Assembly: GCF_029910215.1 (NCBI RefSeq)
Contig: NZ_CP110395.1
Location: forward strand, 2,294,001 to 2,358,000
DNA: 64,000 nucleotides
Direction: 5' to 3'
Source: Paraburkholderia sp. D15
GTDB taxonomy: Bacteria; Pseudomonadota; Gammaproteobacteria; Burkholderiales; Burkholderiaceae
Below, one piece after another: positions 1 to 7,862 of this stretch; positions within the stretch are counted from its first letter, which is position 1, and each line of letters begins with the position of its first letter. The translations under genes were made by a program, and so were the position numbers. Under the pieces are notes generated by a model. The model did no database searches, was not told the origin of the DNA, and saw nothing but the letters and a program-made list of their open reading frames with translations.

Positions 1-1158
1 CTTGCCCATGCCACCACCACCTTCGCGACGGTCGCCGCGCTCGCGTCGCTGTCGGCGTCGCCCGCTTTCGCGCAAAGCAGCGTCACGCTATACGGCGTGC
101 TCGACGAAGGGATCGACTACACCAACAACGCGGGTCACGGTGCGGTGTGGGAAATGGCGAGCGGCTACGCGCAAGGCAGCCGCTGGGGGATGAAGGGCGC
201 GGAAGATCTGGGCGGCGGCATGAAGGCCGTGTTCCAGCTGGAAAACGGCTTCGACGTCAGCTCGGGGCGGCTCGGTCAGGGCGGCCGCATGTTCGGCCGT
301 CAGGCGTACGTCGGCTTGAGCGACCAGCGCTTCGGCACGATCACGCTGGGACGTCAGTACGATTCGGTGGTCGATTACCTCGCGCAGACCACGGCCAACG
401 GCAACTGGGCCGGCTACCTGTTCGCGCATCCGTACGACAACGACAACACCGACAACTCGTTCCGCCTCGGCAACAGCGTGAAATACGCGAGCCCGAATCT
501 CGGCGGCTTCCAGTTCGGCGGCGTGTACAGCTTCAGCAACGATACGAACTTCGCCAACAACCGCGCGTACAGCTTCGGCGGCCAGTATGCGAATGGCGGG
601 CTGCTGATCGCGGCCGCCTATCTGCAGGCGGACAACCCGGGCGTGGGCGCGACCGGCGCGATCACCGCCAACGACGCGAGCTTCATCGCGGGGCGCATGC
701 GGGTGTTCGGCGGCGGCATCAACTACACGTTCGGCTCGGCAACCGCCGGCTTCGCGTACACCAACTCGAACTACGGCAATCCGACCGGCAACGGCTATAT
801 CGGCGTGCCGCTCGCGGCGGCCGGCGTCACGTTGAATACGCTGAAGTACCAGAACTTCGAAGTGAACGGCAAGTACCAGTTCACTCCGGCGTTCTTCGTC
901 GGCGCGCAGTACGTGTACACGATGGAGAACTACGACGCGTCGTCGGGCAGCGTGAAGCCGAAGATTCACACTGTCGGTCTGATGGCGGACTACAACCTGT
1001 CCACCCGCACCGACGTGTACGTGCAGGGCGAGTACCAGAAGGTGGCCGGCAGCTCGACCCAGTCGATTCTCGACGACGCGTTCATTCCGGGTGTGCAGGC
1101 CCCGTCGTCGAGCGGCACGCAGGTCGCCGTGCGGGTGGCGTTGCGGCACAAGTTCTAA
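1..1158 (+). CDS. Outer-membrane porin, Gram-negative porin family (5' end outside window)
   Basis: General diffusion porin of the Burkholderiales OmpC/Omp32-like type, forming a trimeric beta-barrel in the outer membrane. The window opens inside the signal peptide: frame 1 reads LASLSASPAFA, a cleavage site, then QSSVTLYGVLDEG, the usual beginning of the mature barrel. Alternating amphipathic strands follow for about 360 residues, and the chain ends in VALRHKF with the C-terminal Phe needed for BAM insertion. The reading frame is open from base 1, so the apparent Met at 97 is internal; the true start lies a few codons upstream of the window. Substrate specificity cannot be read from sequence. 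Confidence 0.95.
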   Translation, partial: LAHATTTFATVAALASLSASPAFAQSSVTLYGVLDEGIDYTNNAGHGAVWEMASGYAQGSRWGMKGAEDLGGGMKAVFQLENGFDVSSGRLGQGGRMFGRQAYVGLSDQRFGTITLGRQYDSVVDYLAQTTANGNWAGYLFAHPYDNDNTDNSFRLGNSVKYASPNLGGFQFGGVYSFSNDTNFANNRAYSFGGQYANGGLLIAAAYLQADNPGVGATGAITANDASFIAGRMRVFGGGINYTFGSATAGFAYTNSNYGNPTGNGYIGVPLAAAGVTLNTLKYQNFEVNGKYQFTPAFFVGAQYVYTMENYDASSGSVKPKIHTVGLMADYNLSTRTDVYVQGEYQKVAGSSTQSILDDAFIPGVQAPSSSGTQVAVRVALRHKF

Positions 1159-1169
1159 GGTTGGGGAAT

Positions 1170-1193
1170 GGCGAGGCTGAGGGAAGCTTCGCC
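1170..1193 (+). terminator. Possible terminator hairpin after the porin
   Basis: GGCGAGGCT and AGCTTCGCC form a 9-bp stem (one G-U pair) with a 6-nt loop, 11 nt after the porin stop. The T-rich stretch starts only about 11 nt later, so this is a weak intrinsic terminator candidate. Confidence 0.35.
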
Positions 1194-1214
1194 AGTCTGT
1201 TCAAATTTTTTCGA

Positions 1215-1251
1215 TGTTCACGTTCCGTATACGTTCTATTTTTATTGAACA
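1215..1251 (+). promoter_or_regulatory. AbiE promoter, operator-like element copy 1
   Basis: 37-bp element beginning TGTTCACGTTCCGTATAC and ending ATTGAACA. The ends TGTTCA/TGAACA form a dyad. An additional TGTTCAA half-site lies 17 bp upstream at 1198. The same element occurs at 1292 with identical length. AbiEi-type antitoxins are known to repress their own promoter through repeated sites, so an operator role is inferred. Confidence 0.55.
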
Positions 1252-1291
1252 TCAGTGACGGGTGGGCGTGGAGTGTTCAACTTTTGCAGTC

Positions 1292-1328
1292 TGTTCACGT
1301 TCCGTATACACTTTAAAAAAATTGAACA
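1292..1328 (+). promoter_or_regulatory. AbiE promoter, operator-like element copy 2
   Basis: Second copy of the 37-bp element (TGTTCACGTTCCGTATAC ... ATTGAACA), 77 bp after the first. Its TATACA (1305-1310) could serve as the -10 box with a weak TTGCAG or TTTTGC upstream as -35. A TGTTCAA half-site precedes it at 1274. It ends about 10 bp before the chosen GTG start of the downstream gene, well placed for autoregulation. Confidence 0.55.
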
Positions 1329-1338
1329 GAGGTGGGAC

Positions 1339-2397
1339 GTGCCACACCTATCCGCAAATCCGTTCGTACCTGATCCTATTCTCCAGGCCGCTGCCGAGGC
1401 CTTCTCGGCAACAACCGGCATATCCGTCAAGATCCTCCGGCCGCCGGCGCGCTCGCACTACGCAGCGAAGTTCGAATTCCGCATCGCAACCGGCAAAAAG
1501 TGGTCACGGGCCGTACTGCCCGTCGAAAACATCGACCGTTTTGCCACACTCGCCGCGATCAGCGCCACGGCCCAGATCCGCCCAGACCAGCCCTTCGTGA
1601 TGGTCTCGACTCACCTGTCACCCGCCATGTTGCGGCACTGCCGGGAGTTAGGACTGGAGGCGCTGGACACGTCCGGCAACGCGATCCTCGCTCACGACGG
1701 TAACCTGATCATGATCTCCGGCGAAAAACGCGTGGACATGGCGAGCCGCTCCAAAGATCGTGCATGGACAGGCAAAGGCATGCAGGTGGTGCTCTCCCTG
1801 CTGCGCGAACCGGAACTCGTCAACGACGGTCAGCGCGCAATCGCCCAGCGCGCCGGCGTCAGTCTGGGCACTGCGCAGTCCACGTTTCGCGATCTGTTCG
1901 AGCGCGGCGATATCGTTAGACGGAAAAGCGGCTATGTGCTGGCCGATCCGGGGCGCCTGCTCGACGAATGGGCCGCCCTCTACCCGTCCAGGCTGCGAAG
2001 CCAGTTGCTGATCAACCGTTACCGGGCTGCCGACCCAATCTGGTGGCGCGCCATCGATCCGTCTAACGAGCAATGTCAGTTCGGCGGCGAGGTGGCCGCA
2101 TCGCTGCTCACCGGCTATCTGAAGCCCACCACGGTCACGCTGTACTGTCAGCATGAAATGCCCCGCCAATGGTTGATCGATGCGCGCCTTCGAATCGACC
2201 GGACTGGCGAGGTGGAGGTGCTGCAGTCCCCCCTTCCACCGATCGCATCCCCCAGTCCATTGCAATCCGGGAAAACGACGGGCATGCCCCTGACCATCGC
2301 TCCTGTCGTGTTGGTATATGCAGATCTGATTGCAACCGGAGATACCCGCAACCTCGAAACCGCCAGGATACTTCGTGAGCAGTACCTCGATTATTGA
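1339..2397 (+). CDS. AbiEi-like antitoxin/transcriptional regulator (type IV toxin-antitoxin)
   Basis: Putative antitoxin and autorepressor of an AbiE-type pair, 352 residues from GTG 1339, chosen because AGAGGTGG sits just upstream; a longer GTG start at 1255 would translate through the operator repeats. The first third is an alpha/beta region ending in LDTSGNAIL and GEKRVD, typical of the AbiEi_2-type family. A winged helix follows around residues 150-200 (QRAIAQRAGVSLGTAQSTF, then a hydrophobic wing ending GYVLADP). The remaining part has the GGEVAASLLTGYLKP segment common in these antitoxins. Its stop overlaps the next gene by 23 nt, so the two are translationally coupled. Family assignment is from motif recognition; antitoxin function is inferred from the partner. 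Confidence 0.75.
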   Translation: MPHLSANPFVPDPILQAAAEAFSATTGISVKILRPPARSHYAAKFEFRIATGKKWSRAVLPVENIDRFATLAAISATAQIRPDQPFVMVSTHLSPAMLRHCRELGLEALDTSGNAILAHDGNLIMISGEKRVDMASRSKDRAWTGKGMQVVLSLLREPELVNDGQRAIAQRAGVSLGTAQSTFRDLFERGDIVRRKSGYVLADPGRLLDEWAALYPSRLRSQLLINRYRAADPIWWRAIDPSNEQCQFGGEVAASLLTGYLKPTTVTLYCQHEMPRQWLIDARLRIDRTGEVEVLQSPLPPIASPSPLQSGKTTGMPLTIAPVVLVYADLIATGDTRNLETARILREQYLDY

Positions 2398-3280
2398 TCT
2401 GCGCGCCGACCGGCCGCTGCCCGAGATCGTCATCGAGATGCTGCTGCATGTGGCGGCCACGGCGGACGCCTCCAGGCTAGAGTGGTTCGTCGGCGGCGCG
2501 AGTGCGCGCGATATCGTTCTGACCCACGTGCACGGCATCGAAACGACGCGAGCCACAGCCGACGTCGACATCGGTGTCAGCGTGGAAAGCTGGACGGACC
2601 ACGCCGAACTCAAAGCCGCGTTGATCACCGACAGCGCGTTCGAGCAACGCGCCGAAGCACACCGGCTCTACTACCGCTCGCCCGTCAGCGGCGAATTGAT
2701 GTGGCTGGACATCGTGCCGTTTGGCGGCGTCGAGAGGTCGACAGGCAGCGCGGGGGCCGCACAGGAGAACGAGATAGCGTGGCCGCCCGATCACGCCGTG
2801 CGAATGAACGTCGCCGGTTTCGCGGAGGCGCTTGGCGACGCGATCTCCGTGCGCCTCGCCCCCGATCTCGTGGTGCCCGTCGCATCGTTGCCGGGCCAGG
2901 CGCTGTTGAAGATCATCGCATGGCACGACCGTCACGCAATCGACAGAAAAGACGCGGCGGACCTGATTTGCCTGCTCGACAATTACGCCGACGCCGGCAA
3001 CCAGGGTCGGCTGTACGACGAACGTTACGACCTCGTCGAACATTATGGGCATGAGCTGGAATCTGCAGGCGCCGCTTTGCTGGGGCAGGACGCCGCGGCC
3101 ATCGCATCGGCGCAAACCCGTGATCTTGTCGAGCAGATACTCGCATACGACAAGGACTATCCACGCATTCTCGACCACATGATGGCGCACAGTGCCCGCT
3201 TTTCCGGTCCAACGCCGGCGCTGACCGAATCCCTGTTCAACGCGTTTCGGGAGGGGTTCCACGGCTTGGCCCTGGCCTGA
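2375..3280 (+). CDS. AbiEii-like nucleotidyltransferase toxin
   Basis: Minimal nucleotidyltransferase of the AbiEii/AbiGii class, 301 residues from GTG 2375 (AGGA 6 nt upstream). Visible signatures: the nucleotide-binding GGASARD near residue 34, the metal-binding TADVDIG about 30 residues later, and the DRKDAADLICLL helix near residue 190 that corresponds to the conserved K-D-x-x-D-L motif of the family. Family members modify tRNA or other targets with nucleotides and can cause growth arrest or phage abortive infection. Here the start lies inside the antitoxin gene, a coupled type IV toxin-antitoxin arrangement. Target and antiphage activity are unknown for this copy; it could also be a stabilisation module. 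Confidence 0.75.
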   Translation: MSSTSIIDLRADRPLPEIVIEMLLHVAATADASRLEWFVGGASARDIVLTHVHGIETTRATADVDIGVSVESWTDHAELKAALITDSAFEQRAEAHRLYYRSPVSGELMWLDIVPFGGVERSTGSAGAAQENEIAWPPDHAVRMNVAGFAEALGDAISVRLAPDLVVPVASLPGQALLKIIAWHDRHAIDRKDAADLICLLDNYADAGNQGRLYDERYDLVEHYGHELESAGAALLGQDAAAIASAQTRDLVEQILAYDKDYPRILDHMMAHSARFSGPTPALTESLFNAFREGFHGLALA

Positions 3281-3358
3281 TATTTCTCCGTGAATTCCGC
3301 TCCCAGCGCCTGCCCTTGGCATTTCTGTTTACGTGTCCAGAATTCAGAACGTGCGCGC

Positions 3359-4375
3359 TCAGTCCGCCACCCTCACCACCACTTTCCCGAACGCCCCACG
3401 CTCCAGATGCGCGAGCGCGGCCGGCAGTTCGTCGAACGCATAGACCTGATCGACCACCGGCTTCAATGCGAGCGCATCCACCGCGCGCACCAGTTCTTCG
3501 AAGGCGCGCCGATGGCCGACGCCGATCCCCTGGATCGTCGGCCGCCCGAGAAAACTCGGCACGCTCGGCAAGGACATGCTGCCGGCGCCCAGCGTGCCGA
3601 TCAGCGAAATGCGTCCGCCTTGCCGCAACGCCCGCACCGACGCGCCGAGGTTCTCGCCGCCCGCCAGTTCGAACACGTGATCGGCGCCGCGCGCGCCGGT
3701 CAGCTCGCGCACCACGCGGTCCCACTCCGGCGTCGCGTTGCGATCGATCGCGTGGGTCGCGCCGAGTTCGAGCACGCGCTGCGCCTTGGCCGCGCTGCTG
3801 GTCGTGACGATCACCTGCGCGCCGTGCGCGCGCGCCAGTTGCAGGCCGAATAGCGCGACGCCGCCAGTGCCCTGAATCACCACCGTCTGCCCGGCGCGCA
3901 CCGCGCCCTTCTCGACCAGCGCGAACCAGGCGGTCAGGCCGGCGCACGGCAAGGTGCTCGCGGCAACCGCGTCCAGGCTGCGCGGCGCGCGCACCGCCCA
4001 TGCCTCGTTCAACACCACGTACTGCGCCAGCACGCCGGGCAGCGAACCGCCGAGCACGCCCGCCTCCGGCGGACATTCGCCATCGATCCAGCCGCCCCAG
4101 AACGTGCTGAGCACGTCGTCGCCTTCGGCAAACCGTTTGACGCCCGCGCCGACGCCGACGACCGTGCCGGCCAGATCCGAAGCGGGCGTGGCCGGCAGCG
4201 GCGACGACGCATCGACCTGATCGCCGGCGATGAACCACAGGTCGCGATAGTTCAGCGACACCGCCGCGACGCGCACCACGATTTCCCCCACGCCGGGCGT
4301 CGGCACCGGCCGTTCCTCCAGCCGCAGATTCTGTACGCCCGCTTCCCGCAATACCCATTGACTCATTGTTCGCAT
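3359..4375 (-). CDS. MDR-family NAD(P)-dependent alcohol dehydrogenase/quinone oxidoreductase-like
   Basis: Medium-chain dehydrogenase/reductase of 338 residues. The N-terminal GroES-like fold carries SLNYRDLWF in place of the catalytic zinc-binding Cys segment, which places it with zinc-independent quinone-oxidoreductase-like members. The Rossmann fold has GTGGVALFGLQLA near residue 170. ATG 4375 and ATG 4366 are both possible; GGGAGC lies upstream of the first. It is transcribed divergently from a LysR-type regulator with a shared 146-bp control region, so it is the probable target of that regulator. The substrate cannot be deduced. Confidence 0.88.
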   Translation of the reverse strand: MRTMSQWVLREAGVQNLRLEERPVPTPGVGEIVVRVAAVSLNYRDLWFIAGDQVDASSPLPATPASDLAGTVVGVGAGVKRFAEGDDVLSTFWGGWIDGECPPEAGVLGGSLPGVLAQYVVLNEAWAVRAPRSLDAVAASTLPCAGLTAWFALVEKGAVRAGQTVVIQGTGGVALFGLQLARAHGAQVIVTTSSAAKAQRVLELGATHAIDRNATPEWDRVVRELTGARGADHVFELAGGENLGASVRALRQGGRISLIGTLGAGSMSLPSVPSFLGRPTIQGIGVGHRRAFEELVRAVDALALKPVVDQVYAFDELPAALAHLERGAFGKVVVRVAD

Positions 4376-4521
4376 CTCGGCTCCCGCAATTCGTTATCGA
4401 TGGTAAAAAGTCTACGGTTTCTGGAAGCGCTACAGTGACGGCATCGGTTCGCCAGTTTGTAGCGTTTTTGGCGTCAATGAAATGCGCTAGCGTTGGGGTA
4501 TGGGGTGATGGGAGCGTGGCA

Positions 4522-5496
4522 ATGAGGGATCGTCTGAGCGGCATCGCCGCTTTCGTCAACGCGGCCGAGGCCGGCAGTTTCGCGCTGGCCGCCGAGCGCA
4601 TGCATCTGTCGCGCTCGGCGGTGGGCAAGACCATCGCGCGGCTCGAAGAGCAGCTTGGCACGCGGCTCTTTCATCGCACCACGCGCAGTCAGAGTCTCAC
4701 GGAGGATGGTCACGCGTTTTACGAGCGCTGCGTGCGCGCGCTCGCCGAACTCGATGCGGGCGAAGCGACCTTGAGCGCGGGCCGCAACGATCCGCAGGGA
4801 CGTCTGCACGTGAGCATGCCGGTGCTGTTCGGACGCCGCTGCGTCGCGCCGATTCTGCTGGAACTGGCGCAGCGCTATCCGAAGCTGGAACTGCAGTTGA
4901 GCTTCACCGACCGCGTGACGGATCTGGTGGAGGAAGGCATCGATCTGGTGGTGCGCAGCGGTCCGTTGAATCATGCGCCGGCGGGCCTCGTCGCGCGAAG
5001 GCTCGGCGCGCAGATTCTGGTGCTCTGCGCGGCGCCCGCCTATCTCGACAAACACGGCACGCCGCGCACCGTGCACGACCTGACGAGCCATGAAGGCATC
5101 CTGTACGCGCATGGACGGCGCGAATCGGCGTGGATGCTGCCGGACGAACACGGCGTGATACAGAACGTCGTGATGCCGCACCGGTTGCGCTTCGACGACC
5201 TCGAAACGATTCTCGCGGCCACCGTCGCGGGCGCGGGCATTGCGTGCCTGCCGTGCTGGCTGATCGGCGAGGCGATGGCCGACGGCGCCCTCGTCAAGGT
5301 ACTGGAAGAGTTTCCGGGGCAGCGCATGGATCTTCATCTGGCGTGGCAACAGACGCGGCATCTGCCATCGCGCATGCGCGTCGTGATCGATGAACTCGCG
5401 GCGCGCGTGCCGGCCGTGCTCGAAGTGAATCCGGCGGCGCGTCCCGTGGTGGGTCCGGCAGTGAAGCCTGCCGTGAAGCAAACCACCCGGCGCTAA
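4522..5496 (+). CDS. LysR-family transcriptional regulator
   Basis: LysR regulator of 324 residues. The start at 4522 is chosen because GGGAG precedes it and it gives the canonical MRDRLSGIAAFVNAAEAG N-terminus; the upstream in-frame ATG 4366 would add an unusual extension. The N-terminal winged helix (residues 1-60, SRSAVGKTIARLEEQLG, LFHRTTR) is followed by a periplasmic-binding-like effector domain. Divergent orientation to the oxidoreductase suggests it controls that gene and itself from the 4376-4521 interval. The C-terminus ends in an irregular Pro/Val/Ala-rich tail (PVVGPAVKPAVKQ) that looks like short-repeat expansion. Confidence 0.92.
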   Translation: MRDRLSGIAAFVNAAEAGSFALAAERMHLSRSAVGKTIARLEEQLGTRLFHRTTRSQSLTEDGHAFYERCVRALAELDAGEATLSAGRNDPQGRLHVSMPVLFGRRCVAPILLELAQRYPKLELQLSFTDRVTDLVEEGIDLVVRSGPLNHAPAGLVARRLGAQILVLCAAPAYLDKHGTPRTVHDLTSHEGILYAHGRRESAWMLPDEHGVIQNVVMPHRLRFDDLETILAATVAGAGIACLPCWLIGEAMADGALVKVLEEFPGQRMDLHLAWQQTRHLPSRMRVVIDELAARVPAVLEVNPAARPVVGPAVKPAVKQTTRR

Positions 5497-5513
5497 CGCG
5501 CCCGGCGCGAACG

Positions 5514-6188
5514 TCACCCGCCCGACGTCTTCTTCACGAACGCATCGACCACCGACTCCAGTTCCTTCGTGATCGACGTCATCACGCCGGCCACCACCGC
5601 GAATTCCCGGCCGGTCACATTCGTGCGGCTCGCGACGATCTGTCCGTTGAACGACACGATATGCGCCTCTTTCGCGATCGCCTTGATCCGCTCGATCAGG
5701 TTCTGCTGTTCTTTTTTCTGCGCGCGCGCAATCCGCCGGCTCTCTTCTTCGTACACGGCGGTGACGCCATGCAGTTGCGCGAGCAACGGATCGACCGAAC
5801 CGGTCAGTGCGCCGAGCGCCTCCTGCGCATGAGATGCACCGCGACCGATCGCGTCGAGCGTCGTGGCGGCGAGTGCGATGAAATCCGCGATCCGGCGCGC
5901 AACCTGGGCGTCGCCGTGAAACGCGTCGCGCAGCGCGGGCGAGAACAATCCGGGCAGGCCGTCGCGTCCTTGCGTCAGCGCTGCGTGGCTGTCGGCGAAC
6001 ACGCGCAACGTATCGCGCGCGATCGCGAGCGCGCCGTCGACTTGCTGGAACGCCAGTATCGCTTTCAGCGCAATGCGTTGCGACAGCATCCGCTGACGCC
6101 CGGCCATGTTGATCAGCGAGCTCATCGCCTCGCTGGAAACGTCCGTGGCGGACGGGGTGAGTTGAAGCCGTTGTGCGATGACGCTCAT
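5514..6188 (-). CDS. Cytoplasmic PilJ-type sensor domain protein in nitrate operon
   Basis: A 224-residue protein with no signal peptide or membrane segment. Residues 25-45 read LINMAGRQRMLSQRIALKA, matching the helix signature of PilJ-type (type IV pili methyl-accepting N-terminal) ligand-binding domains, known to bind nitrate in McpN-like receptors and related to the NarX P-box. The C-terminal 60 residues (IKAIAKEAHIVSFNGQIVA onward) resemble a chemoreceptor signalling helix but are too short for a full MCP domain, and no ANTAR domain is seen. It is the last gene of the leftward nirB-nirD-nasA-narK series, so a nitrate-sensing role is a reasonable inference. ATG 6188 is preferred over GTG 6194 because of AAGAAG spacing. 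Confidence 0.72.
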   Translation of the reverse strand: MSVIAQRLQLTPSATDVSSEAMSSLINMAGRQRMLSQRIALKAILAFQQVDGALAIARDTLRVFADSHAALTQGRDGLPGLFSPALRDAFHGDAQVARRIADFIALAATTLDAIGRGASHAQEALGALTGSVDPLLAQLHGVTAVYEEESRRIARAQKKEQQNLIERIKAIAKEAHIVSFNGQIVASRTNVTGREFAVVAGVMTSITKELESVVDAFVKKTSGG

Positions 6189-6316
6189 GTCCACTTCTTA
6201 CGATGACGATTGACTACGTCGCAATCCGGCAGGCGCCATGCGGGCCAAGTGAGCCCTACGTGTCGTACGTGCGTTGCCCATGAAGGGCCTCGACGCGCGC
6301 CTGCCGGAAAGCGCAC

Positions 6317-7684
6317 TTACTCGGTCGCGTGCGCGTGCATCACGCCGCCTTGCAGCGACCACGCCATCCACGGACGGCGCAGCGCGACGATCGCGACGAA
6401 CGCGCAGGCCGCCAGCGCACCGAAGGTCGCGAAACCCATCTGATAACTGCCGGTGCTTTCCTTCGCGATCCCCATCACGACGGGCAGATAGAACCCGCCG
6501 ATGCCGCCCGCCGCGCCGACGATCCCCGACATCAACCCGGTGCGCCCGGCCCAGCGGTGCGGCACCAGTTGAAACGTCGCGCCGTTGCCGAGACCGAAGG
6601 CCACGTACAGGCACAGCAGCAGCGCGATGCCGCCCGCCATCGACGGCATCGCGGCGGCGAACACGAAGTCGCACAGCGAAATGATCGCCAGCAGGAAGGT
6701 CAACGCGCGCACGCCCGAGACCTTGTCGGCGACCAGTCCGCCGAGCGGGCGCACCATCGCGCCGGTCGCCGCGAGCAAGGCCATGAACAGGCCGGCATCG
6801 ATCTTCGACAGTTGATAGAGATTGGTCAGCAGCAGCGACACATACGAGGACATGCCGACGAAACCGCCGAACGTGATGCTGTAGACCAGCATGATGACCC
6901 ACGTGTCGCGCTCGGCCAGCACCGCGCGATACCGTTTGGGCAGCACCGCGATCGCCAGCAGCGCGCCGAGCACCGGCAACAGCAGCACGCCGGTTTTGCC
7001 CGCGCCGAACAGGCCCGCCTCGACCAGCAGCACCAGCACGATCAGGCCGGCCAGCGTCACGACGAAACTACCGAAGGCGCGCAGCACGCTGCCGGTTTTC
7101 ACGCCCGCGTCGTTGGCCCAGAAATACAGGGTGATCGCGGCGATCGCGAGCAGCGGCAATGCGCCGCCCGCCGCCACCTGCCAGCCGTAGCGGGTCGCCA
7201 GTTGCGGAAACAGGAAGCCGTCGAGCACCGCGCCGATGTTGCCGGCCGCGGCCAGACCCAGCACGAGACCCTGCACCTTCGGCGGATAGTTGCTGCCCGC
7301 CATCGGCAACGCCACCGCGAAACTCGCACCGCCGACGCCGAGGAACACGCCGAGCACCAGCAGCGTCGTGTAGGACGGAACCGCCGCGAGCAAGGGCAGC
7401 ACGATGGTCGGCACCGCCGACAGCAACACGCCCATCAGCGCGATGCGTTTGCCGTGCGCGGACTGATACAGATTGCCGAGCGTCACGCGCAGAATCGCCG
7501 CGGACAACACCGGCACGGCGACCAGCAAGCCCTGCTGCGCGGGTGTCATCGCAATGCTCTTGCTGATGAACGGGGCAAGCGGACCGTAGAGCACCCACAC
7601 GGTGAAGCCGGTGTCGAAATAGAGAAAGCACGCGACCAGCGCACGCCAGTCTCCGCTCTTCAGGGAGCTCATCACGTTTTTCAT
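6317..7684 (-). CDS. narK: Nitrate/nitrite transporter, MFS (NarK/NasA type)
   Basis: Major facilitator permease of 455 residues with about twelve hydrophobic segments. The opening GDWRALVACFLYFDTGFTVW and LNVYQ-like region (LRVTLGNLYQ) are typical of nitrate/nitrite porters, as is the glycine-rich VGGASFAVALP segment in TM4-5 (nitrate signature). It imports nitrate for the assimilatory reductase encoded upstream. It sits between nasA and the PilJ-like gene, all leftward; GAGGAT lies just before ATG 7684. The 178-bp gap to nasA contains a large inverted repeat but no clear promoter. Confidence 0.92.
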   Translation of the reverse strand: MKNVMSSLKSGDWRALVACFLYFDTGFTVWVLYGPLAPFISKSIAMTPAQQGLLVAVPVLSAAILRVTLGNLYQSAHGKRIALMGVLLSAVPTIVLPLLAAVPSYTTLLVLGVFLGVGGASFAVALPMAGSNYPPKVQGLVLGLAAAGNIGAVLDGFLFPQLATRYGWQVAAGGALPLLAIAAITLYFWANDAGVKTGSVLRAFGSFVVTLAGLIVLVLLVEAGLFGAGKTGVLLLPVLGALLAIAVLPKRYRAVLAERDTWVIMLVYSITFGGFVGMSSYVSLLLTNLYQLSKIDAGLFMALLAATGAMVRPLGGLVADKVSGVRALTFLLAIISLCDFVFAAAMPSMAGGIALLLCLYVAFGLGNGATFQLVPHRWAGRTGLMSGIVGAAGGIGGFYLPVVMGIAKESTGSYQMGFATFGALAACAFVAIVALRRPWMAWSLQGGVMHAHATE

Positions 7685-7711
7685 CAGACATCCTCATGAA
7701 ACTGAACGATC

Positions 7712-7771
7712 GTCGATCCGGTTCGCGGTGGTGCACATCGTGCACGTCGTGACGTTCTGCACCGGATCGAC
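7712..7771. repeat. Inverted repeat in the nasA-narK gap
   Basis: Perfect 11-bp inverted repeat: GTCGATCCGGT (7712-7722) and ACCGGATCGAC (7761-7771), enclosing 38 nt that include two GTGCAC hexamers 3 nt apart. It could fold in the nas transcript as a processing or stabilising hairpin. There is no U-tract on either strand, so it is not an intrinsic terminator. Confidence 0.6.
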
Positions 7772-7862
7772 AGCCAGGGTTGGAAACCGGTCTGAACATG
7801 CAACGTCCATGCCATCCGGGTCTTTCGATTGAAGCGGAACTGCTGATTCGAGACACCCATGT

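Noticed and set aside
88..1149. Long minus-strand frame opposite the porin
   Set aside because: Antisense shadow in high-GC DNA; Arg/His/Val-rich product without family features, while the + frame is a clear porin.
1255..1338. Longer GTG start for the AbiEi-like gene
   Set aside because: It would translate the operator repeat; GTG 1339 has a proper ribosome-binding site.
3237..4661. 474-aa minus frame across the oxidoreductase and LysR control region
   Set aside because: Arg/Gly/Ala-rich shadow spanning two genuine divergent genes.
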